Assembly: GCA_945868485.1 (NCBI GenBank)
Contig: CAMBLS010000003.1
Coordinates: 1-43,130, forward strand
Length of the DNA stretch: 43,130 bases
Source of the DNA: an uncultured Lachnospiraceae bacterium
Lineage (GTDB): Bacteria; Bacillota; Clostridia; Lachnospirales; Lachnospiraceae
Direction of reading: 5' to 3'
Under the pieces are notes generated by a model, which did not search any database, was not told the origin of the DNA, and worked only from the letters and a program-made list of their open reading frames with translations. A program made the position numbers and the translations under genes. How positions within the stretch are numbered: the first letter of the stretch is position 1; every line of letters begins with the position of its first letter. Positions 18,464 to 27,800 of this stretch are shown one piece after another.

Positions 18464-19831
18464 ATGGCAAAAGGGAAAAACACCACGATTTTTTTCTGTC
18501 AAAATTGCGGATATGAATCCACTAAGTGGATGGGGCAGTGCCCCGGATGCAGACAATGGAACAGCTTTGTGGAGGAAACGGTAGTGACCGGAACCTCTTC
18601 TAAGGCAGTGAAGAACACTTCCGGTAAACTGCATAAACCATCAGCATTGTCAGAAATATCTCTAGAAGAAGAGGATCGTATCAGCACCCATATGCAGGAG
18701 CTTGACAGAGTTCTTGGCGGGGGACTTGTAAAGGGTTCGCTTACACTGGTAGGGGGAGATCCGGGAATTGGAAAGTCCACTTTATTACTGCAGGTGTGCA
18801 GAAATCTGGCATCAGATCAACGTGAAGTACTATATGTTTCGGGGGAGGAATCCCTAAAACAGATTAAGATTCGTGCCAATCGAATTGGAGAATTTAATGA
18901 GTATTTGAAGCTTTTGTGCGAGACAAGCCTGGAAGTCATTGAGGAAACTATCCGCCATGCCAAACCGGAGGTAGTGGTAATTGATTCTATTCAGACAATG
19001 TATCATGATAATGTTTCCTCTGCACCAGGAAGTGTTTCACAGGTCAGGGAGGCAACCGGTTTGTTGTTACAGCTGGCAAAAGGGCTTAATATTTCTATCT
19101 TTATTGTAGGACATGTTACAAAGGAAGGGACTGTTGCGGGTCCAAGAGTTTTAGAGCACATGGTAGATACCGTGTTGTATTTTGAAGGCGACAGACATGC
19201 ATCCTACCGAATTTTGAGAGGGGTGAAGAACCGCTTTGGATCCACTAATGAAATTGGGGTTTTTGAGATGGAGGCGTCGGGACTCAAGGAAGTACAGAAT
19301 CCTTCTGAATTTATGTTGAGTGGGAAACCGGAGGAGGCAAGCGGATCGATTGTGGTCTGTTCCATGGAAGGAACCCGGCCCATGCTGATAGAAATTCAGG
19401 CGCTGGTCTGCCATACAAGTTTTGGGATTCCCAGACGTCAAACCATAGGAACCGATTTTAACAGAGTGAATCTGTTGATTGCGGTGCTGGAAAAAAGGCT
19501 GGGCATGTCTCTTGGAAACTACGATGCCTATGTAAACATTGCAGGTGGCATGAAAATTATGGAACCGGCAATAGATCTCGGCATTGCCATGGCAATTGCT
19601 TCCAGTTTTAAGAACAGAGCCATTGATGACAGACTGATTGCGATTGGTGAAGTTGGATTAAGCGGTGAGGTGCGAGGCGTCAGTCAGATTCAAGCACGGG
19701 TTTCGGAGGCAAAGAAGTTGGGATTTAAAAGCTGTGTCATTCCCTATGTATGCATGGACAGTGTGAAGGAGATTGCAGGGATTAAGTTGATTGGTGTCAA
19801 ATCAGTGGGAGATGCCATAGATCTAATCTGA
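18464..19831 (+). CDS. radA: DNA repair protein RadA
   Basis: CQNCGYESTKWMGQCPGC zinc finger, GGDPGIGKST Walker A, KNRFGSTNEIGVFEM motif, LonC-like C-terminus. Confidence 0.96.
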   Translation: MAKGKNTTIFFCQNCGYESTKWMGQCPGCRQWNSFVEETVVTGTSSKAVKNTSGKLHKPSALSEISLEEEDRISTHMQELDRVLGGGLVKGSLTLVGGDPGIGKSTLLLQVCRNLASDQREVLYVSGEESLKQIKIRANRIGEFNEYLKLLCETSLEVIEETIRHAKPEVVVIDSIQTMYHDNVSSAPGSVSQVREATGLLLQLAKGLNISIFIVGHVTKEGTVAGPRVLEHMVDTVLYFEGDRHASYRILRGVKNRFGSTNEIGVFEMEASGLKEVQNPSEFMLSGKPEEASGSIVVCSMEGTRPMLIEIQALVCHTSFGIPRRQTIGTDFNRVNLLIAVLEKRLGMSLGNYDAYVNIAGGMKIMEPAIDLGIAMAIASSFKNRAIDDRLIAIGEVGLSGEVRGVSQIQARVSEAKKLGFKSCVIPYVCMDSVKEIAGIKLIGVKSVGDAIDLI

Positions 19832-20064
19832 TTTTAAACGTCGTCTTTTCTGTGGCGCTGCAAACTGGGGTGTCCTTTCAGTGCCTTTTGACAGTCTGCA
19901 GCGGCACAGGAAGGAAAGAGCTTGAACTGTTACGAAGAAATTAACAAAATTAACAAAATTTTAAAAAAATATGTTCAAAAGTGGCAGCATGTGATAAGAT
20001 ATAGCATGAATTTACATATTTAGCAGTATTGTTGAACCGTTACAATATGCAGAAAAGAGGAAAT

Positions 20065-21147
20065 ATGGATAAGAAGAAATGGGTGAAACATATCCCATTA
20101 TTTATTTTAGAGTTCATTGTGTTAGTGGTAGCCGGTTGTATATTATACGTTACCTTGCGGGCGACAGATAAAGAAAGCGGTGCAGTTAAGGATAATATTC
20201 AGGAAGAGGAAATTGCGGTCAATGAAGAAGTAAAAGAAAAGATTAAGGAAACAGAAGAAACAGGAACGGAGAATGAGTACACTGGCATTTTCAATATTGC
20301 GTTTTTTGGTGTGGATGCCAGAGACGGAAGTTTGGGCAAAGGCAACAGAAGTGACACGATTATGATATGCTCCATTGATATGGACAGCCATGAGGTGAAA
20401 TTAATTTCCATTTACAGAGATACTTACCTGAATCTTGGAAATGACACCTATAAGAAATGTAATGCTGCATATGCGCTGGGTGGTCCTGAACAGGCAATCG
20501 GCATGATCAACTTAAATACCGATATGTATATAACGGATTACATTACAGTGGGATTTGAGGGTCTTATGAAGGCTGTAGATGCCTTGGGCGGAGTTGAAAT
20601 GGAGATTACTGAAACAGAGATGATCCATTTGAACAACTATCAGAGTACGATGGCATCGGAGATGGGAATTGAGTATACACCTGTAACTGCGGCGGGGAAA
20701 CAAAATTTAAATGGTCTGCAGGCAACTGCTTACTGTCGTATCCGTTATGGTGGTGGAGATGATTTCAGACGTGCAAAGCGACAGAGGGATGTTCTTACTG
20801 CCATGATTGAAAAAGGAAAAAAATCTTCCATTGGAACTCTTACAGAAGCAATGAATGCAGTATTACCCAGTGTAAGGACATCTTTGGATGTGGAGGATAT
20901 TATTCCGGTGCTTGGTATGGTTGCTGATTATAAGGTAACTGTAAGTGACGGTTTTCCTTTTGAAGGGATGAGAAATGGGGGGACCATTGGCACCAACGGT
21001 TCCTGTGTTGTGCCTACCTCTCTGGAAGAGAACGTAATCAAACTCCACAAACTGCTTTATGGAGAGGAAAATTATGAGCCTTCTAAAGAAATAGAAGAAT
21101 TTAGCAGGATTATTGAGGAAGATACCAAGGACTATCTACAGTATTAG
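20065..21147 (+). CDS. LytR-CpsA-Psr (LCP) family protein
   Basis: N-terminal TM; FFGVDARDGSLGKGNRSDTIMICSIDMDSHEVKLISIYRDTYL; R-rich GGGDDFRRAKRQRDVL. Confidence 0.9.
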   Translation: MDKKKWVKHIPLFILEFIVLVVAGCILYVTLRATDKESGAVKDNIQEEEIAVNEEVKEKIKETEETGTENEYTGIFNIAFFGVDARDGSLGKGNRSDTIMICSIDMDSHEVKLISIYRDTYLNLGNDTYKKCNAAYALGGPEQAIGMINLNTDMYITDYITVGFEGLMKAVDALGGVEMEITETEMIHLNNYQSTMASEMGIEYTPVTAAGKQNLNGLQATAYCRIRYGGGDDFRRAKRQRDVLTAMIEKGKKSSIGTLTEAMNAVLPSVRTSLDVEDIIPVLGMVADYKVTVSDGFPFEGMRNGGTIGTNGSCVVPTSLEENVIKLHKLLYGEENYEPSKEIEEFSRIIEEDTKDYLQY

Positions 21148-21157
21148 TAAAATTTTG

Positions 21158-21187
21158 TTGACAGATGGTTGTGTGATAAGTTATAAT
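21158..21187 (+). promoter_or_regulatory. tRNA-Trp promoter TTGACA-N18-TATAAT
   Basis: Both hexamers match consensus exactly (21158-21163 and 21182-21187). Confidence 0.85.
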
Positions 21188-21217
21188 AGCATTCGGTGGT
21201 CTTAAAACTACCGATAT

Positions 21218-21288
21218 AGGGGCATAGTTCAAAGGTAGAACAGCGGTCTCCAAAACCGTCGATGTGGGTTCGATTCCTACTGCCCCTG
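21218..21288 (+). tRNA. tRNA-Trp (anticodon CCA)
   Basis: Acceptor aggggca/tgcccct, D-arm gttc/gaac, anticodon stem gcggt/accgt with loop ctCCAaa, T-arm gtggg-ttcgatt-cctac; 3' CCA not encoded. Confidence 0.96.
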
Positions 21289-21293
21289 CGAAG

Positions 21294-21326
21294 AAAAAGA
21301 GTTCGCTTGCGAGCTCTTTTTTGTTT
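21294..21326 (+). terminator. Rho-independent terminator after tRNA-Trp
   Basis: aaaagagttcgc/gcgagctctttttt stem with T-run. Confidence 0.8.
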
Positions 21327-21404
21327 TGCGTGTTAGACGAAGAGGAAATTTATTTAGAAGAGCCTTCAATGGGCGGCAAGGGGAAGCTTGATAAGCCTAT
21401 CTAT

Positions 21405-21513
21405 GGATAAAAACAGAAAGCCCTGAGAAAAATCTCAGGACTTCCTGCTTGTGTAAAAGGGGAATTCTTCCGGAATTGCTAATTAGCCTGAGTTGATTTT
21501 GTTTATCAACTCT
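21405..21513 (-). ncRNA. Candidate small RNA on the minus strand
   Basis: Minus-strand TATAAT (21525-21520), 5' hairpin gagttgat/atcaactc (21512-21490), 3' hairpin agtcctgag-attttt-ctcagggct followed by ttctgttttt. No ORF of the track's minimum length on the minus strand here. Confidence 0.3.
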
Positions 21514-21750
21514 TATGTTATTATATTGTCGTAAAAAGATAAAATCTATAAATATTTTGACTAATAGTAACATTATATTAGCAAAATCAATGAGTTTTTA
21601 CAAATTTCTTTTATTTAATTCTGCATGATGTTATTTCCTTGAAAATTTTTGAGAGTGTACATTTTTTAAATTTATGGTAAGATAAAAGTGTATGTACGCT
21701 TGTTGGGTGGTTAGGACATAGAAGTTGATCATGAGAAGGGATATGGTTTT

Positions 21751-22212
21751 ATGGAAAATGAAAATATTTACAGACAGGAAATGTTAAATAAGTATCGGTC
21801 TGCAATGGGAGATCTGTTTCGCTATATTCCGTGGTTTGAACAGAAGATGGGCGCAAAGACCATGCAGACATATGCAGGGAATGACAGCCCCAGCAATTCT
21901 GTCCCTATTCCGGTATATGATAGTACCCTCCTTGGGTTTGTGAAGGAGATGCAGAGAACCGGGTTGATGGATCGCAATTATGTATATGTATACTCTCAAT
22001 ATGGCATCAAAAATGAGCAGGATGAATTAAATTTGATTAACCAGGTTGAATTTAAGGATATAGAGGTTATCTTTGGTATTATGGCAAAATATGTGCTGGG
22101 AGGCATGACGAAGGGGATGCTTTGGTCTAAGGCAGTGGAAAACGGAGTTTTTTTGCACGGATTAAAACGTATTAAAGAATTACTTGAAATTTGGGATCAG
22201 CCACTGGCATAG
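21751..22212 (+). CDS. DUF6508-like hypothetical protein
   Basis: 153-aa ORF, YVYSQYGI...VMAKYVLGGMTKGMLWSKAVENGVFLHGLKRIKEL-type sequence. Confidence 0.65.
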   Translation: MENENIYRQEMLNKYRSAMGDLFRYIPWFEQKMGAKTMQTYAGNDSPSNSVPIPVYDSTLLGFVKEMQRTGLMDRNYVYVYSQYGIKNEQDELNLINQVEFKDIEVIFGIMAKYVLGGMTKGMLWSKAVENGVFLHGLKRIKELLEIWDQPLA

Positions 22213-22224
22213 GAGTAATATGGA

Positions 22225-22809
22225 ATGAGCGACAAATCGGCACAGAAAAAGAAGTATATTATTGAAACTGCAAGAGAAGTGTTTAAGGTAAAGGGCTACA
22301 AGGAAGTTACCATGAAGGACATTGTGGAGGCATGCGAAATCAGTCGTGGTGGTCTTTACCTTTACTTTCAGAGTACCAGAGAGCTTTTTGAGGAAGTGCT
22401 TAAATTAGAGCAGGAGGATGGAGAGGATGTATTTGCAGGGAGTAATCCTGAGGAGGTTATGCCCTCCGATATCCTTGCGTTGTTCCTCAAGGAGCAGAAA
22501 AAGGAGCTTCTTAACAGAAAGCCTTCTCTCAACAAGGCGATTTATGAATACTTTTTTGCAAATCAGATACCCGCTAAGGATAATTTACTGAAGAAGCAAT
22601 TTGATGCTGCTGTATACATTATTGAGAAACTGATTGATGCGGGTGTGGAGAACGGAGAATTCTACTGTGAGGATTCAAGAGGCGCAGCAAGAAATATTAT
22701 GTATGTGCTGGAGGGGCTTAAAATTGCTTCCCAAACCAGAGGAGTTTCAGAGGCGGCAGTGGACAGAGAAATGATGTATGTGATGCAGGGGCTGATCGCA
22801 GAGGATTAG
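22225..22809 (+). CDS. TetR/AcrR-family transcriptional regulator
   Basis: IIETAREVFKVKGYKEVTMKDIVEACEISRGGLYLYFQSTRELFEEVL. Confidence 0.93.
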   Translation: MSDKSAQKKKYIIETAREVFKVKGYKEVTMKDIVEACEISRGGLYLYFQSTRELFEEVLKLEQEDGEDVFAGSNPEEVMPSDILALFLKEQKKELLNRKPSLNKAIYEYFFANQIPAKDNLLKKQFDAAVYIIEKLIDAGVENGEFYCEDSRGAARNIMYVLEGLKIASQTRGVSEAAVDREMMYVMQGLIAED

Positions 22810-22828
22810 CCTGTTGGAAGAAATAATG

Positions 22829-22861
22829 AAAGCTTCAAGTGGGAAGACTTGAAGCTTTTTG
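22829..22861 (+). terminator. Rho-independent terminator after tetR-like gene
   Basis: aaagcttcaag/cttgaagcttttt. Confidence 0.8.
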
Positions 22862-22897
22862 TGAGTATACAGAAGTAAAGTGTGAGGGATTGAGCGT

Positions 22898-23833
22898 ATG
22901 ATAGAAGAAGTTTTTTCGGTAGAACTGCCGGTAGGAGAAAAACTTGTCATTAAAAAGAACAGGCTTACAGGAAAGGAGCCATTTTCCAAGAGGCTGGCGA
23001 TTGTGACCGGAATTCATGGAGACGAATTTGAAGGACAATATATTTGTTACGAGGTCGCCCGTCGGATTATGGGTGGTATAGAATACTTTAACGGTACAGT
23101 AGACCTTTATCCGGCGTTGAATCCGTTGGGGCTGGACATTGCTGATCGAAAAATCCCCAAGCTGAATATGGATTTAAACAGGATGTTCCCAGGTAAAAAG
23201 AACGGAACGACTATGGAACGTGTTGCAGCTGCAATTATAGATGATATTTCAGGAGCGGACATGTGCCTGGATGTGCATGCCAGCAATATTTTTGTAAAGG
23301 AAATTCCGCAGGTACGTGTCAGTGAAGAGTTTGCAGATAAACTGCTCCCCTATGCAAAGCTTTTAAATACGGATATGGTCTGGACCAATGCTTCTGCAAC
23401 GGTTCATGAATCTACACTGACTCATTCTATGAATATGCTGGGAGTTCCTTCCATGGTAGTGGAAATGGGAGTGGGAACCAGAATTGACAGGGGCTATGGT
23501 AGCCAGGTGGTAGACGGTATCTTTCATCTTATGAAAGAAATGGGGATGTGGGATGGTTCTGTGGGAGAAATTCAATATCCTGCCATTTCCACTGATGGAG
23601 AGGTGGAATTTATTCGTTCCCGGATTACCGGTGTATTCCTTCCAACCATTGAGCACAATCATTATGTCACAAAAGGCGATAAATTAGGAGAGATTGTGAG
23701 TCCTCTGGAGGGAAGGATACTGGAGGAAATCATTGCAGAAAAGAGTGGTCTGGTATTTACCTTAAGAGAATACCCCTTTGTAAGGGAAGGTTCTCTTCTG
23801 GCAAGAATACTGACAGGAATCGGGGAGGAATAA
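22898..23833 (+). CDS. M14-family succinylglutamate desuccinylase/aspartoacylase-like protein (catalytic residues intact)
   Basis: GIHGDE zinc ligands, NMDLNRMFPG, CLDVHAS zinc ligand, VVEMG catalytic Glu. Confidence 0.88.
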   Translation: MIEEVFSVELPVGEKLVIKKNRLTGKEPFSKRLAIVTGIHGDEFEGQYICYEVARRIMGGIEYFNGTVDLYPALNPLGLDIADRKIPKLNMDLNRMFPGKKNGTTMERVAAAIIDDISGADMCLDVHASNIFVKEIPQVRVSEEFADKLLPYAKLLNTDMVWTNASATVHESTLTHSMNMLGVPSMVVEMGVGTRIDRGYGSQVVDGIFHLMKEMGMWDGSVGEIQYPAISTDGEVEFIRSRITGVFLPTIEHNHYVTKGDKLGEIVSPLEGRILEEIIAEKSGLVFTLREYPFVREGSLLARILTGIGEE

Positions 23834-23836
23834 AGT

Positions 23837-24772
23837 ATGCATAAAGAGGAAATTTATACCGTAAAATCTCCCTATCGTGAGGACATGACCATTTGGGGTT
23901 ATCGCTTTGGAAAGGGTGAACCGGCGGCCTGTATTTTGGGTTCTGTAAGAGGAAATGAAATGCAGCAGATGTACATTTGTTCCCAGCTTGTGCGGGCGCT
24001 GAAGGAGCTGGAGGCTAATGGGTGCATTAATGCCAATAAACGGATTATGGTTATTCCGGTCATTAACGGAATGGGATTAAATGTAAGCAAAAGATTTTTT
24101 GGCGTAGAGGATATGGACATTAACAGGGGATTTCCGGGGAAAGTAAACGGAGATACTACAGACCGCATTGCACATGGAATTTTTGAAAAAATCAAAGAGT
24201 ATACCTATGGAATTCAGCTGACCAGCTTTTACATGTCAGGAGAGTTTGTTCCTCATGTAAGGATGATGGAAACTGGTTATCAGAATACGTCACTGGCAAA
24301 CCTGTTTGGGCTTCCCTATGTGGTAGTGAGAAAGCCCAGCCCGTTGGATACTAAAACACTTAATTACAACTGGCAGAATGAAATGACAGCAGCTTTTTCT
24401 GTTTACACTAATAAGAATGATACCATTGATGAAGAAAGCGCAAGGCAGGCGGTTGCAGCAGTGCTCCGCTTCCTTACAAGGATGGGGATCATTCGATATG
24501 AAAGTCACAGTGGATATATCAGTCATGTGATTATGGAGCATGACCTAACCGATGTACATGTGGAAATGGGAGGAATCTTTAAAGGTCTTGTTAAGCCCGG
24601 TGAGGATGTGCGGTACGGGGAATTGTTGGCAGAGGTAATCGATCCCTATGAAGGCTTTATCAGAGAAACCATTACGGCACCGACGGACGGAATCGTGTTT
24701 TTTGCTCACACGGAACCATTGGTAGCGCAGGGCGACATTGCCTACCGTTTGATCCACAGACTTCATTTGTAA
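23837..24772 (+). CDS. M14/AstE-AspA-like paralog, predicted pseudoenzyme
   Basis: Same fold signature (DMDINRGFPGKVNGDTTDR, C-terminal barrel-like domain) but HxxE->RxxE (SVRGNE), DVH->QLT, VVEMG->SVYTN. Confidence 0.8.
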   Translation: MHKEEIYTVKSPYREDMTIWGYRFGKGEPAACILGSVRGNEMQQMYICSQLVRALKELEANGCINANKRIMVIPVINGMGLNVSKRFFGVEDMDINRGFPGKVNGDTTDRIAHGIFEKIKEYTYGIQLTSFYMSGEFVPHVRMMETGYQNTSLANLFGLPYVVVRKPSPLDTKTLNYNWQNEMTAAFSVYTNKNDTIDEESARQAVAAVLRFLTRMGIIRYESHSGYISHVIMEHDLTDVHVEMGGIFKGLVKPGEDVRYGELLAEVIDPYEGFIRETITAPTDGIVFFAHTEPLVAQGDIAYRLIHRLHL

Positions 24773-24780
24773 AGATGGCA

Positions 24781-24808
24781 TTGCAAAATGTGGCAGATTC
24801 GGTATAAT
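24781..24808 (+). promoter_or_regulatory. purL promoter TTGCAA-N16-TATAAT
   Basis: -35 at 24781-24786, -10 at 24803-24808. Confidence 0.5.
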
Positions 24809-24863
24809 GAAAGTATTGCAATGTACATATCACAATAATAAACGGAGGATGATTTAGTTCACC

Positions 24864-27800
24864 ATGGGAAACGTAAAACGTATCTATGTAGAAAAGAAAG
24901 CTCCTTTTGCAGTTAAGGCAAAGGAACTGAAGGAGGAAATTGGCAGTTATCTTGGAATTACAGGCGTGCGGGAAGTTCGGGTATTCATTCGCTACGATGT
25001 GGAGAACCTTTCAGAGGAAACCTTTGAGCGGGCACTAAACAGTGTTTTTTCAGAGCCGCCGGTAGATATCCTTTACAGAGAAAGCATTGAAGTTCCTGCT
25101 GACGGACAGGTATTCAGCGTAGAGTATCTGCCAGGGCAGTTCGATCAGCGTGCAGATTCCGCTATGCAGTGCGTGAAGTTTCTGAAAGAGGATGAGGAGC
25201 CGGTCATTAAGACAGCGGTAACTTATCTGATAATTGGTGAGGTGACTTCCGATGAATTTGATAAGATTAAAGCATATTGTATCAATCCGGTGGATTCAAG
25301 GGAAACCGGAATGGAGAAACCGGATACGCTGATTACCGAATATGATGATCCGGCAGATGTAGCTGTCTTTGAAGGCTTTCAGGAAATGCCAGAGGAAGAC
25401 TTGAGGGAATTATATGACAGTCTGGGACTTGCCATGACCTTTAAGGATTTTCTTCATATTCAGAATTATTATGCAGGGGAAGAACACAGAGATCCTACTA
25501 TGACGGAAATACGTGTCCTTGATACTTACTGGTCAGACCATTGTCGTCATACCACTTTCTCTACAGAATTAAAGAATATTGAATTTAAGGACGGTTATTA
25601 CAGGACACCTTTAGAAACCTCTTTCCAGAGCTATTTAGATACCAGAGGTGAGATCTTTGAGGGAAGAAGTGATAAGTTTGTCTGCCTGATGGATCTTGCT
25701 CTGATGGCAATGCGTAAACTGAAAAAGGATGGAAAATTGCAGGATATGGAGGAATCTGATGAAATCAATGCATGTTCTGTTGTTGTACCCGTTGAAATGG
25801 ATTATGGTGATGGGCCTGTAACAGAAGAATGGCTGGTATTCTTTAAAAATGAAACTCATAACCATCCTACAGAGATTGAGCCCTTTGGTGGGGCAGCTAC
25901 CTGTCTTGGAGGCGCTATCCGTGATCCGCTGTCAGGAAGAGGTTATGTATATCAGGCGATGCGTGTAACCGGTGCAGCAGACCCGACAGTCCCTGTATCA
26001 GAAACCTTAAAGGGCAAGCTGTCTCAGAAGAAGCTGGTAAGAGGCGCTGCTAACGGATATTCTTCTTACGGAAACCAGATTGGACTTGCAACCGGTTATG
26101 TAAAGGAAATTTATCATCCTGATTATGTGGCAAAACGTATGGAAATAGGTGCGGTCATGGGTGCAGCACCCAGAAAAAATGTAATCAGAGAGAATTCAGA
26201 TCCTGATGATATCATTATTCTCCTTGGCGGACGGACAGGGCGTGACGGCTGTGGCGGTGCTACCGGTTCCTCTAAGGTGCACACAGAAAGCTCCATTGAA
26301 ACCTGTGGCGCTGAAGTACAAAAGGGAAATGCACCTACAGAACGTAAAATACAGAGACTTTTCAGAAGAGGGGAAGTCAGCAGGATTATTAAGAAATGCA
26401 ATGACTTTGGTGCCGGCGGTGTATCTGTTGCAATCGGAGAGCTGGCAGACGGTCTGGTAGTAGATCTTGACAAGGTGCCTAAGAAATATGCAGGTCTGGA
26501 TGGAACAGAGCTTGCCATTTCCGAATCTCAGGAGAGAATGGCGGTGGTAGTAGACCCTAAGGATGTAGATGCTTTCTTAGATTACGCGGCAGAAGAAAAC
26601 TTAGAGGCGGTTCCGGTTGCAGTTGTAACCGAAGAACCCAGGCTGGTACTAAAATGGAGAGGTAAGGAGATTGTCAATATTTCCAGAGCCTTCTTAGATA
26701 CCAATGGTGCACATCAGGAAACGAACGTTATAGTAGATATTCCTGACAGCGAGGATAATTACCTTAAAAAGATTGCAGTTCCCGGCGTGAAGGAGGCCCT
26801 TGAACAGGATGATATTAAGGGCGCATGGCTGAAGGAATTAAATGATTTGAATGTATGCTCCCAGAAGGGACTGGTGGAAATGTTTGACTCTTCCATCGGT
26901 GCGGGAAGCGTGCTGATGCCTTATGGCGGTAAGTATCAGCTTACGGAAACACAGACCATGGTTGCCAAGCTTCCCGTGTTAAAGGGAAAGACAGATACTG
27001 TTACCATGATGAGTTATGGATTTGATCCCTATCTTTCTTCATGGAGTCCTTATCATGGAGCTGTCTATGCAGTAACAGAGTCGATGGCGAAAATTGTAGC
27101 AGGGGGCGGAGATTTCAGTAAAATACGTTTTACTTTCCAGGAATATTTCAGACGTATGACTTCTGATCCTGAGAGATGGAGTCAGCCTTTTGCAGCATTG
27201 CTTGGTGCTTATGATGCACAGATAGGCTATGGTCTTCCTTCTATCGGCGGTAAGGACAGTATGTCAGGAACCTTTAACGAAATTGATGTTCCGCCTACCC
27301 TTGTATCCTTTGCAGTAGATGTGGCTGAGAAGAAGGATATTATTACACCTGAATTGAAGGAAGCAGGGAATGTACTGATTCAGTTCTGGTTTGACAAGGA
27401 TGAATATGATATTCCTGTTTATGAACATGTAATGCAGACTTATCGCTTTATTTCCAGGCTGATGAAGGCGGGTAAGGTTAAGGCGGCTTATGCCCTTGAT
27501 TCTAACGGCCTTCTGGCAGGAGTAAGCAAGATGGCATTCGGTAATCAGCTGGGTGTGAACTTTGATCATGAGCTGAAGACATTAGACCTTTTTGAGAACT
27601 GTCTAGGTGACATTGTTCTTGAAATGAGTAAAGAAGATGCTTTGGTATTATTTGAGGAAAAAGAAGGAAACGGTGAAGCAGAAGAGTTAAACTTCAGAAA
27701 AGTTGCCCAAATCAATGATCAGGCAGTCTTCACATATAAGGATGTAACTGTTACCATGGAAGAAGCACTGGATTCATGGAAGTCCAAGCTGGAAAAGGTA

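Noticed and set aside
21330-21410. 26-codon + strand ORF VLDEEEIYLEEPSMGGKGKLDKPIYG
   Set aside because: Too short to separate from chance and no clear RBS; may be a remnant of a lost gene, noted only.
21218-21750. tRNA-Trp as integration site of a mobile element
   Set aside because: No integrase, no direct repeat of the tRNA 3' end and no cargo genes seen downstream.
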